Notes: generated by a model not told the origin, from the letters alone. A stretch of DNA of 64,000 nt from Streptomyces chattanoogensis (GCF_001294335.1 NZ_LGKG01000101.1:62001-126000); one strand, 5' to 3'. Shown: positions 7,774 through 16,743, counted from the stretch's first letter. Program-made: numbers and translations.

Positions 7774-8370
7774 TCAGCTGTTGACTTCCCGAGCCACACG
7801 CTCCAGTCGGTTCCGGTGGTTCTCCCACCACGCCTGATCCTCTGGTGGCATGTTGTCCTTGCCCTGCAAGGATCCGACGGATCCGTCGATGAGCTCTCGC
7901 ACGATGTCGGCGTGGCCGGCATGCCGCTGCGTATCGGAGATCACGCGCACCAGGATGTGGTGCAGCGTCACCTCTCGGCGTTCCTCAGGCCACCACGGGA
8001 CGTGACCGATCGCGTCAAGGGTCAGCGTCGCGATCGTGTTGTTGGAGTGTTCCCACGCCTGGCGGTACAGCCCAACGATCTGGTCCCGTGATTCGTCTGC
8101 AGTGGCCCACATGTCCGAGTTGGGTTCTGACTCCTCGGTATACCACCAGGGTGGCGGCTCCTCGTCGAAGAACGGCCGTCCGAACGTGTCGCCGAAGTAC
8201 CCCAGTTCCACGCCGGCGACATGCTTGACCAGACCCAATAGGTTGGTGCCCGTGGAGGTCAGCGGGCGTCGGATGTCGTACTCCGAGAGCCCATCGAGCT
8301 TCCACACCAGGGCGTCACGCGCCTCTTGCAAGTACCGGAGAAGGTCCGCTTTCGGATTCGGTTCGATCAT
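7774..8370 (-). CDS. DinB superfamily protein (DUF664)
   Basis: 198 residues from ATG 8370, with a GGTGGAAG ribosome site; a longer GTG start is possible. LLGLVKHVAGVELGYFGDTF carries the first metal-ligand His of the DinB/DUF664 fold, TLHHILVRVISDTQRHAGHADIVREL the others. These four-helix proteins are related to mycothiol-dependent enzymes, but the substrate of this one cannot be read from sequence. It stands alone, convergent with the broken DinB gene upstream, to which it is only distantly related. Confidence 0.85.
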   Translation of the reverse strand: MIEPNPKADLLRYLQEARDALVWKLDGLSEYDIRRPLTSTGTNLLGLVKHVAGVELGYFGDTFGRPFFDEEPPPWWYTEESEPNSDMWATADESRDQIVGLYRQAWEHSNNTIATLTLDAIGHVPWWPEERREVTLHHILVRVISDTQRHAGHADIVRELIDGSVGSLQGKDNMPPEDQAWWENHRNRLERVAREVNS

Positions 8371-8449
8371 GCTGCGCAGTCTTCCACCCGGCACTGACAG
8401 TCGGCAGTGACATCAAAAGCCACTGACATTGATCTTGCCTGTCGCCGTC

Positions 8450-8507
8450 AAACGACTCCCGAAGTCACCTCGAAACGACCCTCCAAGTCACCTCGAAACG
8501 ACTCCCC
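8450..8507. repeat. Short tandem repeat, 23-bp unit, 2.5 copies
   Basis: Two consecutive copies of a 23-bp unit beginning AAGTCACCTCGAAACGAC (8462-8484 and 8485-8507) are preceded by half a copy (8450-8461). It abuts the Tn3-family remnant. Multiple terminal repeats like this occur at ends of IS21-type elements, but no istAB gene is present. Confidence 0.6.
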
Positions 8508-8519
8508 GCGCAAGTGACA

Positions 8520-8791
8520 CAGCCAGTCCTCAATGCCGCCGTGTTCTGGACGACCCGCTACCTCGACGCCGCCATCGAACACCTGCGGGCCCTGCCGCCC
8601 GAGGAGCGGGAGCATGACGTCCTGGACGAGGACGTGGCCAGGGTCTCCCCGCTGAAGCACGCCAACCTCAACTGCCTGGGCCGCTACAGCTTCGCCGCCC
8701 GGCCGCCCGCCCGCCACGCGAGGGTCTGCGCCCACTGCGTGACCCGGCGACCGTCCACCTCGACGAGGACGTCGAGGGCACCGGCGCATGA
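8520..8791 (+). pseudogene. Tn3-family transposase, C-terminal remnant
   Basis: VLNAAVFWTTRYLDAAIEHL, DEDVARVSPLKHANLNCLGR and, after a frame change, LRPLRDPATVHLDED ending in TGA at 8789-8791 reproduce the conserved end of Tn3-family transposases. About 900 N-terminal residues including the DDE core are missing, and one frameshift lies in the GRYSF-to-LRPLRDP loop. No resolvase or clear 38-bp terminal repeat is seen. Confidence 0.8.
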
Positions 8792-8987
8792 CGCCGCGTC
8801 AGGGCGCCTATCGGGTCGTGATGAAGGAGTATCGCAGCTTCCGGGGCGGGTGCACGTCTGGGGTACGGGGCCCGGCGATCTGCAGCTGCGCTGTGTGGGC
8901 GCGACGCCGGCCGCGACCATCCTGACCGCTCAAAGCAAGGAGACCTTATGCGAACTCGGACAGCCTGTCTTCCGGTTCCTGCCCGGA

Positions 8988-9590
8988 TCAGCCGAACCAG
9001 ACCACCAGGCGGACGTTCTCGCCCCCGTACACGACCGCCAGTTCGCGCATTGCCGTCCATACCGGTCCCCAACTTCCGTCCGGCGGGGCGAACATACGGG
9101 GCGTGAGAATCACCGGGCGGTACACGGCGCCGTTCAGACGGACCTCGCCACCCGGTGGCCATTCCGACGGCATCAGGTCCTCGTCGAAGAGCTCCTCCGC
9201 CGCGTCGAGGACCTCGATGGGCACCGGGACCACGTCGTCCAGGGCGAGCTCACCGCCGGGGCCCGGTCGCCACACCCCGACGCGGGTGTAGTCGGGGCAG
9301 TTGCCTACAGGTACGTCCCAGTCGACCGCCGCGACCTCGGCCCACAGGGCGTACGAGTGGCTGTGCTGCCACTCTTCCCTGCCCGTTTCGACAACAGGCT
9401 TCGAGACGTCGTCCGGAAGCCCCCGCCGGTCGAACAGCGGCCGTTCCACACCAACACCCCCGCCGAAGCCGAAGAGGAACTCCCAGGCATCACGCTCCCG
9501 TCCGAGCTCGAAGTCCAGGAGATCGGCCTCGGTCTCCCAGCCACCGCCGGACTCACGCGTCTCGATCACGCCGTCGATGTCTGCCCCCAT
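8988..9590 (-). CDS. Hypothetical protein
   Basis: 200 residues from ATG 9590, with an AGGA site. It is acidic and Trp-rich, with no signal peptide or membrane segment. The C-terminus is hydrophobic (VYGGENVRLVVWF). I do not recognise a family. It resembles small cytosolic conserved hypotheticals of streptomycetes. It is flanked by transposase remnants on both sides, so it may have arrived with them, although its composition matches the region. Confidence 0.6.
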   Translation of the reverse strand: MGADIDGVIETRESGGGWETEADLLDFELGRERDAWEFLFGFGGGVGVERPLFDRRGLPDDVSKPVVETGREEWQHSHSYALWAEVAAVDWDVPVGNCPDYTRVGVWRPGPGGELALDDVVPVPIEVLDAAEELFDEDLMPSEWPPGGEVRLNGAVYRPVILTPRMFAPPDGSWGPVWTAMRELAVVYGGENVRLVVWFG

Positions 9591-9663
9591 GACAACGATC
9601 CTACTGAGGCTTTCGTCAGTTCAGTGGGTGTGGTGGGCTCGTCGGTGGGAGTATCTTGCCGTG

Positions 9664-9870
9664 TCTTTCAAGTCTGGGTCTGTGGCTTCAGAAGCCCCCG
9701 TTCCTCCTTTGACGCGACCGCAGTTGGCCGAGGCCCGGCGTATGCGGGCGGTCGAGCTGTTCAAGCTGGGACACCCTCATGCCGAGATCGCACGGAAGCT
9801 GGGGATCCATCCCGAGAGCATGCGGCGGTGGAAGCGGGACCGGGCGGTCGGGCTGACGTTAGCCCAGGTC
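9664..9870 (+). pseudogene. IS630-type transposase, N-terminal HTH fragment
   Basis: LTRPQLAEARRMRAVELFKL followed by HAEIARKLGIHPESMRRWKR is the homeodomain-like helix-turn-helix of IS630-family transposases. The DDE domain does not follow. The upstream promoter region and terminal repeats are not identifiable. Confidence 0.65.
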
Positions 9871-10139
9871 AGCGGGGAGGCCAATAGCGTGGCGAGTGAA
9901 CGCGGGGTCCGTGCTGTACCCGCCGTCCGTACCACGCCGGATGAAGACCTCTTGAGGCGTGGGGTGGTGAAGAGGGTAGGTTTGTGGCTCAGTGCCTGTC
10001 TGGCCTGCGGATATCCGCCTTTCACGGTCTTTCAGATTCATGCCGCCTTACGCAGCCGATTCTCCCCACGCGCTCCCCAAGGCGGCTTCGTTCTCCCCAG
10101 ATTCTCCCCAGCTGCAGCGCTCGCTGGGGAGCGCGGTGA

Positions 10140-10544
10140 CGGCTTCAGTGGGCGGCTCCGCGTACTCCACGTCCACAGCCGCCCCACGCCCGAGGGCATC
10201 GCCGACCACGAAGGCCGCCTCGACGCCGCAGGCTTCCGCGCCCTCGCGACCGACCCGGGCACGGGGCTCGCCGATGTGGACGACGCGTACTTTTGCGGCC
10301 CGGAAGGCATGACATCCGACGTGCGCTCGGTCCTCACCGAACAGGGCCTGGACTCCTCCCGCATCCACTCCGAACGCTTCACCTCAACCACACACCCCAC
10401 CATTCCTGCCAGGAAGGCATCTGCGGCCCCATCCACCGCGACCCCAGCGACCTCGAACCAGCCGAAGCGGAAGTCGGCTTCGCCCTGGCCTGCCGCACCC
10501 GAGCCGCCGGTCCCGGCGTCACCCTGGACTTCGACCAGGGCTGA
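10140..10544 (+). pseudogene. Ferredoxin-NADP reductase-type oxidoreductase, C-terminal remnant
   Basis: One frame carries the NAD-binding end of a class IA oxygenase reductase (ADVDDAYFCGPEGMTSDVR, SSRIHSERFT). A second frame, ending at TGA 10544, carries the end of a plant-type [2Fe-2S] domain (CQEGICG, LEPAEAEVGFALACRTRA, VTLDFD). The middle of the iron-sulfur domain is deleted between them and the FAD domain is absent. Family resemblance is to PaaE/VanB-like reductases. Confidence 0.65.
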
Positions 10545-10912
10545 GGCATGTTGGAGAAGTTGGTGGTCTGATGGGTTGGCCGTCCTTGAAAATTGCGGCC
10601 AACCACAGCCAGGCCACGGCGCGTGTCGGCAAGTCGCCATCGCGTCCTGACGTTCCGTCGTGGGTAGTTGGGGTGCCCAGTCCCCGGGGCCCAGCTCGTC
10701 CGGGCGGGACGCCGTTCGCGTCGGTTCCGGGGCGCACGCTGCCCCCGTGTGTTGCAGGGCCCGCCGACGTCCAGGCCGCCCCGACGCCGGGCGAAACCTT
10801 TCTTCTGCAAGTGGTGCAGAAGTGGCCGAAATGCGCCTGGACGCCCTCTCGCCTCGACGACACGATGCGTGATGCCTCCCACACGTGCCGTGCTAAAAGC
10901 GGAAGGAACCAC
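10545..10912. other. No gene recognised
   Basis: Open frames exist on both strands but none has a family motif or ribosome site. The last 12 bases hold the GGAAGGAA site of the next gene. Confidence 0.35.
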
Positions 10913-11494
10913 ATGCGGGTTATGCGCGCCGCGTTCGGGGTGACGACCCTGCTTCTTGCCGGGCTCGCCGGACCGGCCACCGCGACAGCGGAGGACACTC
11001 CCCTTGCCGACCCAGGCACCTTGACGTGCCTGACAGGCAACATCGACTACACCTACTCCCCGCCGATCACCCGAGACCCGCACGCAGTGACCGTCCATTG
11101 GTCGGGCGGCTACCAGAACTGCACGTCACCCGACGCCAACCACAAGGACATCGAGACGGGATCGTTCCAGGGCTCCACAGTGGTGCCGAACGCCAGCTGC
11201 ATCGGCAGCAACGTGGTCGCCCAAGGTCTCGAGGAGGACGACACCTGGAACTACGTCAATCCCCCCAGGACCTCGACGAGCAAGCTCGTAGGCAAGATCA
11301 GCGCTCTGCCACGCGCTGATGGCAACCGTGTGTTCACGTGGGCTGGGGACGTCACGCAGGGAACCTTCCAGTCGAGCACGTTCAGCGGCACGGGCGAGTA
11401 CAACATCGAAGCCACCAACCCGAACACCTGCCTGACGGGTATCTCCGAAGCACACGGGAAGATGGCGAACTTCTCCATCCTTCCGGCCTCGTAG
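10913..11494 (+). CDS. Secreted hypothetical protein
   Basis: 193 residues from ATG 10913, chosen for GGAAGGAA at 10901-10908; the frame is open further upstream. A Sec signal peptide is clear (MRVMRAAFGVTTLLLAG, cleavage near ATATAE). The mature part has four Cys (residues ~38, 62, 88, 177) that could form two disulfides, and many Thr/Ser/Asn, as in small exported beta-rich proteins of streptomycetes. No enzyme motif. Function unknown. Confidence 0.75.
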   Translation: MRVMRAAFGVTTLLLAGLAGPATATAEDTPLADPGTLTCLTGNIDYTYSPPITRDPHAVTVHWSGGYQNCTSPDANHKDIETGSFQGSTVVPNASCIGSNVVAQGLEEDDTWNYVNPPRTSTSKLVGKISALPRADGNRVFTWAGDVTQGTFQSSTFSGTGEYNIEATNPNTCLTGISEAHGKMANFSILPAS

Positions 11495-11690
11495 CTGCCT
11501 GCTGAACAGAGATAGCTGCGGCCTGGTGAAGACGAACCACATGAGACGATGCCCGCTCGCCCAGCACCTCACGTCGCCCCGTGCGCCTTCACCAGGCCCG
11601 TCCGCGCCTTCGCCGCGAGCATCGGCTGTCCCTCGCTCGTCGACGTCGGATTGCTGGGCTTCTGGCACTGCGGCACGCCCCTGAGCGAGC

Positions 11691-13253
11691 TCAGGTGACC
11701 TGGAAGTTGGCCATCATGGCCATGTCCTCGTGTTCGAGGTTGTGGCAGTGCAGCATGTAGCGCCCCTTGTACCCGGCGAACCGCGCGAGGACTTCCACCA
11801 CCTCGTAGGGGCGGACATCCACGGTGTCCTTCCAGCCGGCGTCCCAGGCAGCCGGGGGCCTGCCGCCCCGGGCGACGACCTGGAACTGGGCCAGGTGCAC
11901 ATGAACGGGGTGGTGGAAGTCGCTGCTGAACCGCCACCGCTCCATACTCCCCAGCCGCGGGGACGCCAAGACCGTATCGGTGCTGAACGGTTGGCCGTTG
12001 ATGGTCCACATCTGCTGTTCGTCGTGACCGGCGTTCGTCCGGCGGAAGTCGAAGACCCGCACGGGCATCGCCGAGCTCGGCGTGAGCTGCTCGAAGGAGG
12101 GGGAGAGGCGGGCCGGTATGCGGCTGTCGTCCCTGCCCCTGCGCACCACGTGGAAACGCATGACGTTACGCATGTCTCCTTCGCCTGCCGTGTTGCGCAG
12201 CGTGATCCGGCTGCCGACGGGGTGGTCGGCGAAGTCGAGGACCACGTCGAACCGTTCGCCGGGCGCCATGTCGAACGTGGCGAGCGGCCTGGGAGCGGCC
12301 AGCAGTCCGCCGTCGCTGCCGATCTGGACGAACCGCCCGGGCCTGCCCCCTTCAGTGTCCAGGCGGAGTCGGTAGCGGCGGGCGTTGGAGGCGTTGAGGA
12401 GGCGGAAGCGGTAGCGGGTGGCGGACACCTCCAGGACGGGCCAGGGCGCGCCGTTGACGAGTTGGACGTCGCCGAGTACTCCGTCGGGGAAGGCGTGGTG
12501 GCTGTGGGCGGGGTAGCGGAAGGAGCCGTCTTCCTCGAAGGACCGGTCGCACAGCATCAGCGGGATGTCGCGGTTGCCGCCGGGCAGCGGGAGCCGGTCC
12601 TCTTCCTCGTCGGCGATGAGGAAGAAGCCGGCCAGGCCGCGCCAGACCTGTGGGGCGCTGAAGTCCATGCGGTGGTCGTGGTACCAGAGGGTCGCGGCGC
12701 GTTGCGGCAGCGGGTACTCGTATCGGCGGTAACCGACGGCCAGCCGACCGCCGTGGCGGGCCGTCATGTCGTTGTGTGCCTTGTGTGCCTGGCCGGGTGA
12801 GCAGCGGTCTGCGGGCAACAGAAGGTCAGTGGGGTACCCGTCGGATTCCGGCGGGGTGACGCCACCGTGCAGATGCGTGACGGTGGGGACGGTGAGGTTG
12901 TTGCGCACCTGAAGCACGGTCGTTCGCCCCGAGCGAGCGGCAAAGGTCGGCCCGGGGAAGATCCCCTCGTACCCCCACACCGTGGTCTTCCGGCCGGGCA
13001 GGATCTCGACGCGGCCCTCGCGCTGCTCGACGTCGTAGATGTCCGCGCCCCGCTCGCTGCGCACCGGTCGGGCGACGGGCGGTACCGGCAGCGTAACGCC
13101 GAACGGCTTGGGCAACGGCCCTCTGCCGGCCAGCACCCGCCCGGTCGACGCCCCGGCGAGACAGGACCAGCCGGCTGCGCCCACCGTCACCGCCGCACCG
13201 GCACCGGCGGCCAGTCCCAGGAATCCGCGCCGACTCACGCCGGGGGCTCTCAC
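11691..13253 (-). CDS. Multicopper oxidase (CotA/laccase-like), Tat-exported
   Basis: 520 residues from GTG 13253. An N-terminal twin-arginine signal (SRRGFLGLAAGAGA) is present. All four copper motifs are intact: HLHGG (127-131), WYHDHRMD (190-197), HPVHVHLAQF (448-457) and HCHNLEHEDMAMM (502-514), the last giving the type 1 Cys-His-Met ligands. The length and three-cupredoxin layout match CotA spore-coat laccase, bilirubin oxidase and phenoxazinone-synthase-like enzymes, which oxidise phenols with O2. Its GTG overlaps the stop of the upstream membrane-protein gene (GTGA), so it is the last gene of a three-gene operon probably under the divergent TetR regulator at 14139. Confidence 0.95.
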   Translation of the reverse strand: MRAPGVSRRGFLGLAAGAGAAVTVGAAGWSCLAGASTGRVLAGRGPLPKPFGVTLPVPPVARPVRSERGADIYDVEQREGRVEILPGRKTTVWGYEGIFPGPTFAARSGRTTVLQVRNNLTVPTVTHLHGGVTPPESDGYPTDLLLPADRCSPGQAHKAHNDMTARHGGRLAVGYRRYEYPLPQRAATLWYHDHRMDFSAPQVWRGLAGFFLIADEEEDRLPLPGGNRDIPLMLCDRSFEEDGSFRYPAHSHHAFPDGVLGDVQLVNGAPWPVLEVSATRYRFRLLNASNARRYRLRLDTEGGRPGRFVQIGSDGGLLAAPRPLATFDMAPGERFDVVLDFADHPVGSRITLRNTAGEGDMRNVMRFHVVRRGRDDSRIPARLSPSFEQLTPSSAMPVRVFDFRRTNAGHDEQQMWTINGQPFSTDTVLASPRLGSMERWRFSSDFHHPVHVHLAQFQVVARGGRPPAAWDAGWKDTVDVRPYEVVEVLARFAGYKGRYMLHCHNLEHEDMAMMANFQVT

Positions 13254-13696
13254 TCGGCCACCCCCACGGACCGGCCCACCTGTACCGCTGGCTGGATGCG
13301 CGCGGTGAACGCCCAGTACGTCAGGGCCGTCGCGCAGCCGAAGATCGCCATGCCCACAGGCATGTGCCCGGCCAGCACCCGCGCCTCACCCAAGCCTTGC
13401 TGCACACTCACCAGCCCGACAAGCGCCGCGCTGGCGGCCGCGGGCCAGCCGGGTCCGCGCAGCCGACGCCACACCACCACCGCGAGCACGGTCTGGATGA
13501 CCGTGAGCGCGCTCAGCACGCCGGCGTTGGCCGCGTGCCAGGCCAGCAGGTCGAGGTCCCCGGTGACGAACAGGCCGGCCAGGACCGCCTGTACGAGCGT
13601 GTCCAGGAGCAGCAGCGCGGCCGTGCCCCGCATCAGCCTCATCGGCCACGGCCGCTGGTATCGATCGAGCCGCTCGTCATCGTCGCGTGCGGTCAC
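13250..13696 (-). CDS. Four-helix membrane protein
   Basis: 148 residues from GTG 13696, which overlaps the stop of the preceding darcynin-like gene (GTGA). Four hydrophobic stretches (TAALLLLDTLVQAVLAGLFV, AANAGVLSALTVIQTVLAVV, AAASAALVGLVSVQQGL, VGMAIFGCATALTYWAF) predict an integral membrane protein with a short cytoplasmic N-terminus. No transporter signature. By position it may support the function or export of the multicopper oxidase, with which it is translationally coupled. Confidence 0.8.
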   Translation of the reverse strand: MTARDDDERLDRYQRPWPMRLMRGTAALLLLDTLVQAVLAGLFVTGDLDLLAWHAANAGVLSALTVIQTVLAVVVWRRLRGPGWPAAASAALVGLVSVQQGLGEARVLAGHMPVGMAIFGCATALTYWAFTARIQPAVQVGRSVGVAE

Positions 13697-14043
13697 CGGG
13701 ATCCGGCCCCGTGCGACAGGGCGGCCTGCTCGTACGCCTGGAAGCCGTCTTCGACGCCCAGGAAGATGTCGGCGAAGGTGAGGTAGCCCTTGCTGATGAC
13801 GGGGGTGTCGCGCAGGGCCTCGACGAGGAAGTAGTACGCGCCCAGGTCGTCGGTCTCCAGTACGGCGAAGTCCGAGATCCGTCCGGTGAATGCCTCGGCG
13901 TCGAAGAACCGGGCCGTCACCCGGTCCGCGTAGGCGGTGAAGACCGGCTCCAGATGCGCCGTGCGCATCGCGTTGCGCTCCTCGCGCGAGAGCGCCAGCC
14001 ACCGCGGGGTGACTGTGTAGGTGAGGACGATGCCGTACTTCAT
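13693..14043 (-). CDS. Darcynin-like small protein
   Basis: 116 residues. The pattern KYGIVLTYTVTPRWLALSRE, then VTARFFDAEAFTGRISDFAV, ETDDLGAYYFLVEALRDTP and GVEDGFQAYEQAAL matches the darcynin family as I remember it, a small dimeric alpha/beta-barrel-like group of unknown biochemical role. First gene of the operon with the membrane protein and multicopper oxidase. The promoter region upstream carries two TetR-type operators, so expression is probably induced. Confidence 0.7.
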   Translation of the reverse strand: MKYGIVLTYTVTPRWLALSREERNAMRTAHLEPVFTAYADRVTARFFDAEAFTGRISDFAVLETDDLGAYYFLVEALRDTPVISKGYLTFADIFLGVEDGFQAYEQAALSHGAGSR

Positions 14044-14064
14044 GAGGCTCCCCGAAGAGATTGC

Positions 14065-14112
14065 TAACGCCGTTAACTTTTGGGAGAAGGTAAAGTTATA
14101 GGCGTTAACTTT
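14065..14112. promoter_or_regulatory. Two TetR-type operators between divergent genes
   Basis: TAACG-C-CGTTA (14065-14075) and AAAGTTA...TAACTTT (14092-14112) are dyads whose centres lie 32 bp apart, about three turns. Both contain the decamer-like half GTTAACTTT in the same orientation (14072-14080 and 14104-14112). The stretch is AT-rich relative to its surroundings and fills the gap between the darcynin operon and the TetR gene. Confidence 0.65.
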
Positions 14113-14138
14113 GTCAAGCAGAAGGCAGGCGGGCCACT

Positions 14139-14864
14139 GTGCCGAGCACTCCGGGAACCTCCACGGGCAGGCGTCGTCACCGCGTCCGCGAAGAGGCGCT
14201 GGCCGAGATCCTGCGCACCGGCCGGCGACTGCTGGTCGAGGAAGGACCGGCCGCCGTCACGCTGCGGGCCATCGCCCGCGAGATGAACATGACGGCGCCT
14301 GGCCTCTACCGCTACTACGCCGCCCACCGGGACCTGATCCAGGCACTGACCTCGTCCCTCTACGACGAGCTGGCCGCAACCCTGGCGGCGGCACGCGACC
14401 GCCACCCGGCCTCCGAACCGGGGCGACAACTGGGCGCAGCGTGCCGCGAACTGCGCCGCTGGGCACTCGAGCATCCCCAGGAGTTCGGGCTGCTGTTCGC
14501 CAAACCGCTCACGGACGCCGACACCGCACCCGGAGCCGCCGCCCACGACCCCAGCTGGCGCTTCGGCGGCATCCTCCTGGAGCTGATGGTCCAGCTGTGG
14601 CGCCGTGGAAGCATCCAGCCGCCGACTGGCCTGGACCCGGCCTGGACCGTCCAGTTGGAGGAGGTGCGCGAGCACCTCGACGGCGAACCCGTGCCCCTGG
14701 AGGTCATCTACGTCTTCGTCTCCTGCTGGGCCCGCCTGTACGGTGCCGTGGCCGTGGAGGTCTTCGGCCACCTCGACTTCGCCCTGACCGACCCCGGGCC
14801 GCTCTTCGACCACACCGTCCGCGACATCCTCACGACACTGGGAGAGCCAAGCCCCGGTTCATGA
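14139..14864 (+). CDS. TetR-family transcriptional regulator
   Basis: 241 residues from GTG 14139. The helix-turn-helix is typical (ILRTGRRLLVEEGPAAVTLR, AIAREMNMTAPGLYRYYAAH). The C-terminal part (ALEHPQEFGLLFAKPL, VFVSCWARLYGAVAVEVFGH) is of the WHG-domain kind. Divergent from the darcynin/membrane protein/multicopper oxidase operon across paired operators, so the likely role is repression of that operon and itself. Confidence 0.9.
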   Translation: MPSTPGTSTGRRRHRVREEALAEILRTGRRLLVEEGPAAVTLRAIAREMNMTAPGLYRYYAAHRDLIQALTSSLYDELAATLAAARDRHPASEPGRQLGAACRELRRWALEHPQEFGLLFAKPLTDADTAPGAAAHDPSWRFGGILLELMVQLWRRGSIQPPTGLDPAWTVQLEEVREHLDGEPVPLEVIYVFVSCWARLYGAVAVEVFGHLDFALTDPGPLFDHTVRDILTTLGEPSPGS

Positions 14865-15020
14865 GGCCAGTCCGTCCCGGTCCCGGCCGCGGGCCCGGAT
14901 GCCGTACCCGAGGTCGGCGGTGGCCAGAGTGATGGTGGCCGCGACGCCGAGGGCGAACCCGGCGGTGACGTCGGTGGCTCAGTGGACGCGTAGGCAGACG
15001 CGACTGGCAGCGGCTGGACC
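14859..15020 (-). pseudogene. PAP2-family phosphatase, C-terminal remnant
   Basis: Reading leftward, SRVCLRVH-stop-ATDVTAGFALG is PAP2 motif 3 (normally SRxYLGVHWxTDVxAG) with the Trp codon changed to TGA. The frame goes on to ATITLATADLGYGIRARG and stops at 14859-14861, overlapping the TetR gene's end by a few bases. Motifs 1 and 2 are missing. Confidence 0.6.
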
Positions 15021-15108
15021 GCAGGTCCTTCGTGGCGGTGCGGGTGGGCGGCCACACCATGACGGCTGCCCGTAGTCTGCGTTTCACTTCAGACGTTACG
15101 GTCGTTAC

Positions 15109-15405
15109 ATGACTGCCGAGACGGTGGTGGGCGGGGCGCGGTTGCTGCTGGTATCCGTGAGCACGACCGACGCCTCGACGGCGACCCGGGTACGGGTGTG
15201 GCGCAAGCTGCGCTCGCTGGGCGCGCTGTACTTGCAGCAGCCGGTGTTGCCTGCTGCCGGATCGCGAACCGGTACGGCGCCAGGTGGCACGGCCGCTCGC
15301 CTCGGTACGGGCGCCGCACAGGCCGGCGACCGGCCCACAGGCCGTCCGCGAACGCGCCACCGGCATCGTCGCGGCTGCGCACCGTCGAGTGAATCGGAGC
15401 ACCCC
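15109..15405 (+). pseudogene. chrB-like gene, N-terminal remnant
   Basis: The first frame gives ARLLLVSVSTTDASTATRVR and WRKLRSLGALYLQQ, and a neighbouring frame continues CLLPDREPVRRQVARPLASV. Together they match the N-terminal domain of ChrB, a regulator linked to chromate resistance. Homology ends before the iron- or chromate-sensing part, and no chrA transporter is nearby. Confidence 0.6.
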
Positions 15406-15959
15406 ATGCGGTGGGACGTACTGATCGCGATCGGCGCGGGCCTGCTCGCCGCATGGCTGGCCTGCTGATCGCGCTGCTGCTGATCCGCCCCAAGGGCGCC
15501 CTGCTCTCCGAAGCCGTACGCCTGCTGCCGGATCTGGTGCGGCTGCTGCGCCGCCTCGCCGCCGACAAGACGCTCCCACGGGGCGTACGTGTTCGGCTCG
15601 GCCTGCTGACGGTCGATCTGGCCCTGCCGATCGACCTGGTCCCTGACTTCCTGCCCGTGATCGGCTACGCAGACGACGCCATCATCGTTGCGTTCGTCCT
15701 ACGCTCCGTCGTGCGCCTGGCCGGTATCGAGGCGGTCCAGGCTCACTGGACCGGCACCGACGACGGCTTCGCCGCCCTGGCCTGCCTGACCGGACTTCAC
15801 CGGGCCGCCCCCCGGCCCCGGTTGGTCCGCCGCACCGTGCGCGGGGCTCACCCCGAGACGCACCCGAAAGGTCGCTCCCCTTTGAGCTACATGCGTGAAC
15901 GCACGCCGAACGGACCTACGACACCTGCGTTCTCTATGTTGCGCCACTCGACCGATTGA
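15406..15959 (+). pseudogene. DUF1232 (YkvA-type) membrane protein, frameshifted
   Basis: A good GGAG site precedes ATG 15406 (MRWDVLIAIGAGLLAAWLA), but this frame stops at 15468. Two extra bases near 15460-15470 shift the rest (LIALLLIRPKGALLSEAVRL, TVDLALPIDLVPDFLPVIGY, DDAIIVAFVLRSVVRLAG) into the next frame. DLVPDFLPVIGYADD is the DUF1232 hallmark. Restart at ATG 15453 could still give a shortened protein. The C-terminus is extended past the domain to 15959, suggesting a lost stop. Confidence 0.65.
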
Positions 15960-15971
15960 TGAGCAAGATCG

Positions 15972-16418
15972 TTAAGTGGTGACCTTCAGAGCTTCACAGC
16001 GCCGAATCTTCACCGCTATGTGGTGTGACCGTAGACCTCGTGAACCTGTCCGTCCGAGGTGTACGCCTGCTGACAGGGCGAGGGGCTTCTTGTCGTTGTC
16101 GGCGGAGCTGCCGCTGCCCTGGGGGTTGATGGCGTCGCAGACCTGGCTGAAGTCCACGACGGCGATGCGGTTGAAGTGGAACTGTCCGGCGCGCAGTTGG
16201 AGGAACGTTGACTCCACCCACTTGCTCGCCACGGGCGGCAGATCGCCTGGGACGGGGGTTGCGTGGTGGCCCGATCCGATGAGCTTGGCCAAGGGTTCCT
16301 TGCCGGGGTGGGAGTTGGCGCTCGGGTCGCGCAGGGCGATACGTGAGGTGAGTCCGTCGATGGTCTGGCTGAGCAGGTCCCAGCCTGCGACCTGGTCGGC
16401 GAGCTTAGGGACGATCAC
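15972..16418 (-). CDS. Hypothetical protein, probably a C-terminal fragment
   Basis: 149 codons from GTG 16418 with no visible ribosome site. The sequence is balanced in composition (QVAGWDLLSQTIDGLTSRIA, TFLQLRAGQFHFNRIAVVDF) and looks like real protein rather than a shadow frame. I do not recognise the family. The weak start suggests truncation at the 5' end. Confidence in expression is low. Confidence 0.35.
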   Translation of the reverse strand: MIVPKLADQVAGWDLLSQTIDGLTSRIALRDPSANSHPGKEPLAKLIGSGHHATPVPGDLPPVASKWVESTFLQLRAGQFHFNRIAVVDFSQVCDAINPQGSGSSADNDKKPLALSAGVHLGRTGSRGLRSHHIAVKIRRCEALKVTT

Positions 16419-16743
16419 GCGGGCCGTCTGCGCTAGCCTCTATCGTTCATGGGGCGACGTCAGTTCGCTGACGGAGACTGCGTGTTTGTGTGGTGCGGGT
16501 TGTCGCGGGACGGTCGAAGTGGCTGGTCAGTCGGGGTTCGGCGGAGCTTGGCCCGGCAACGAACGGAGCGCGAAGTCGACGCCGTTTTTTCTGGATCGCC
16601 GGCAGCGCCCATCTCTCCAATTCCTGGGGCAAGAACTCCTTGCGCAATACGGGAGGTTGGCGCGGACACGGCAATCTGTGTTTACGATGATCGCCAGCCG
16701 ATCGCCGGTCATGTGGCGATTGCCACCACGGAGGGGGCTGCCC

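Noticed and set aside
8514..9887. 457-codon plus-strand frame
   Set aside because: Only its first ~65 codons match a Tn3 transposase end. The rest is antisense to the gene at 8988-9590.
9301..10650. 449-codon plus-strand frame
   Set aside because: It strings together an IS630 HTH fragment and an oxidoreductase fragment by chance in one open frame, with no single start or domain order.
15976..16743. N-terminal extension of the secreted hydrolase frame
   Set aside because: The extension is antisense to another frame and would place a signal peptide about 255 residues inside the protein. The GGAGG-supported ATG 16744 is preferred.
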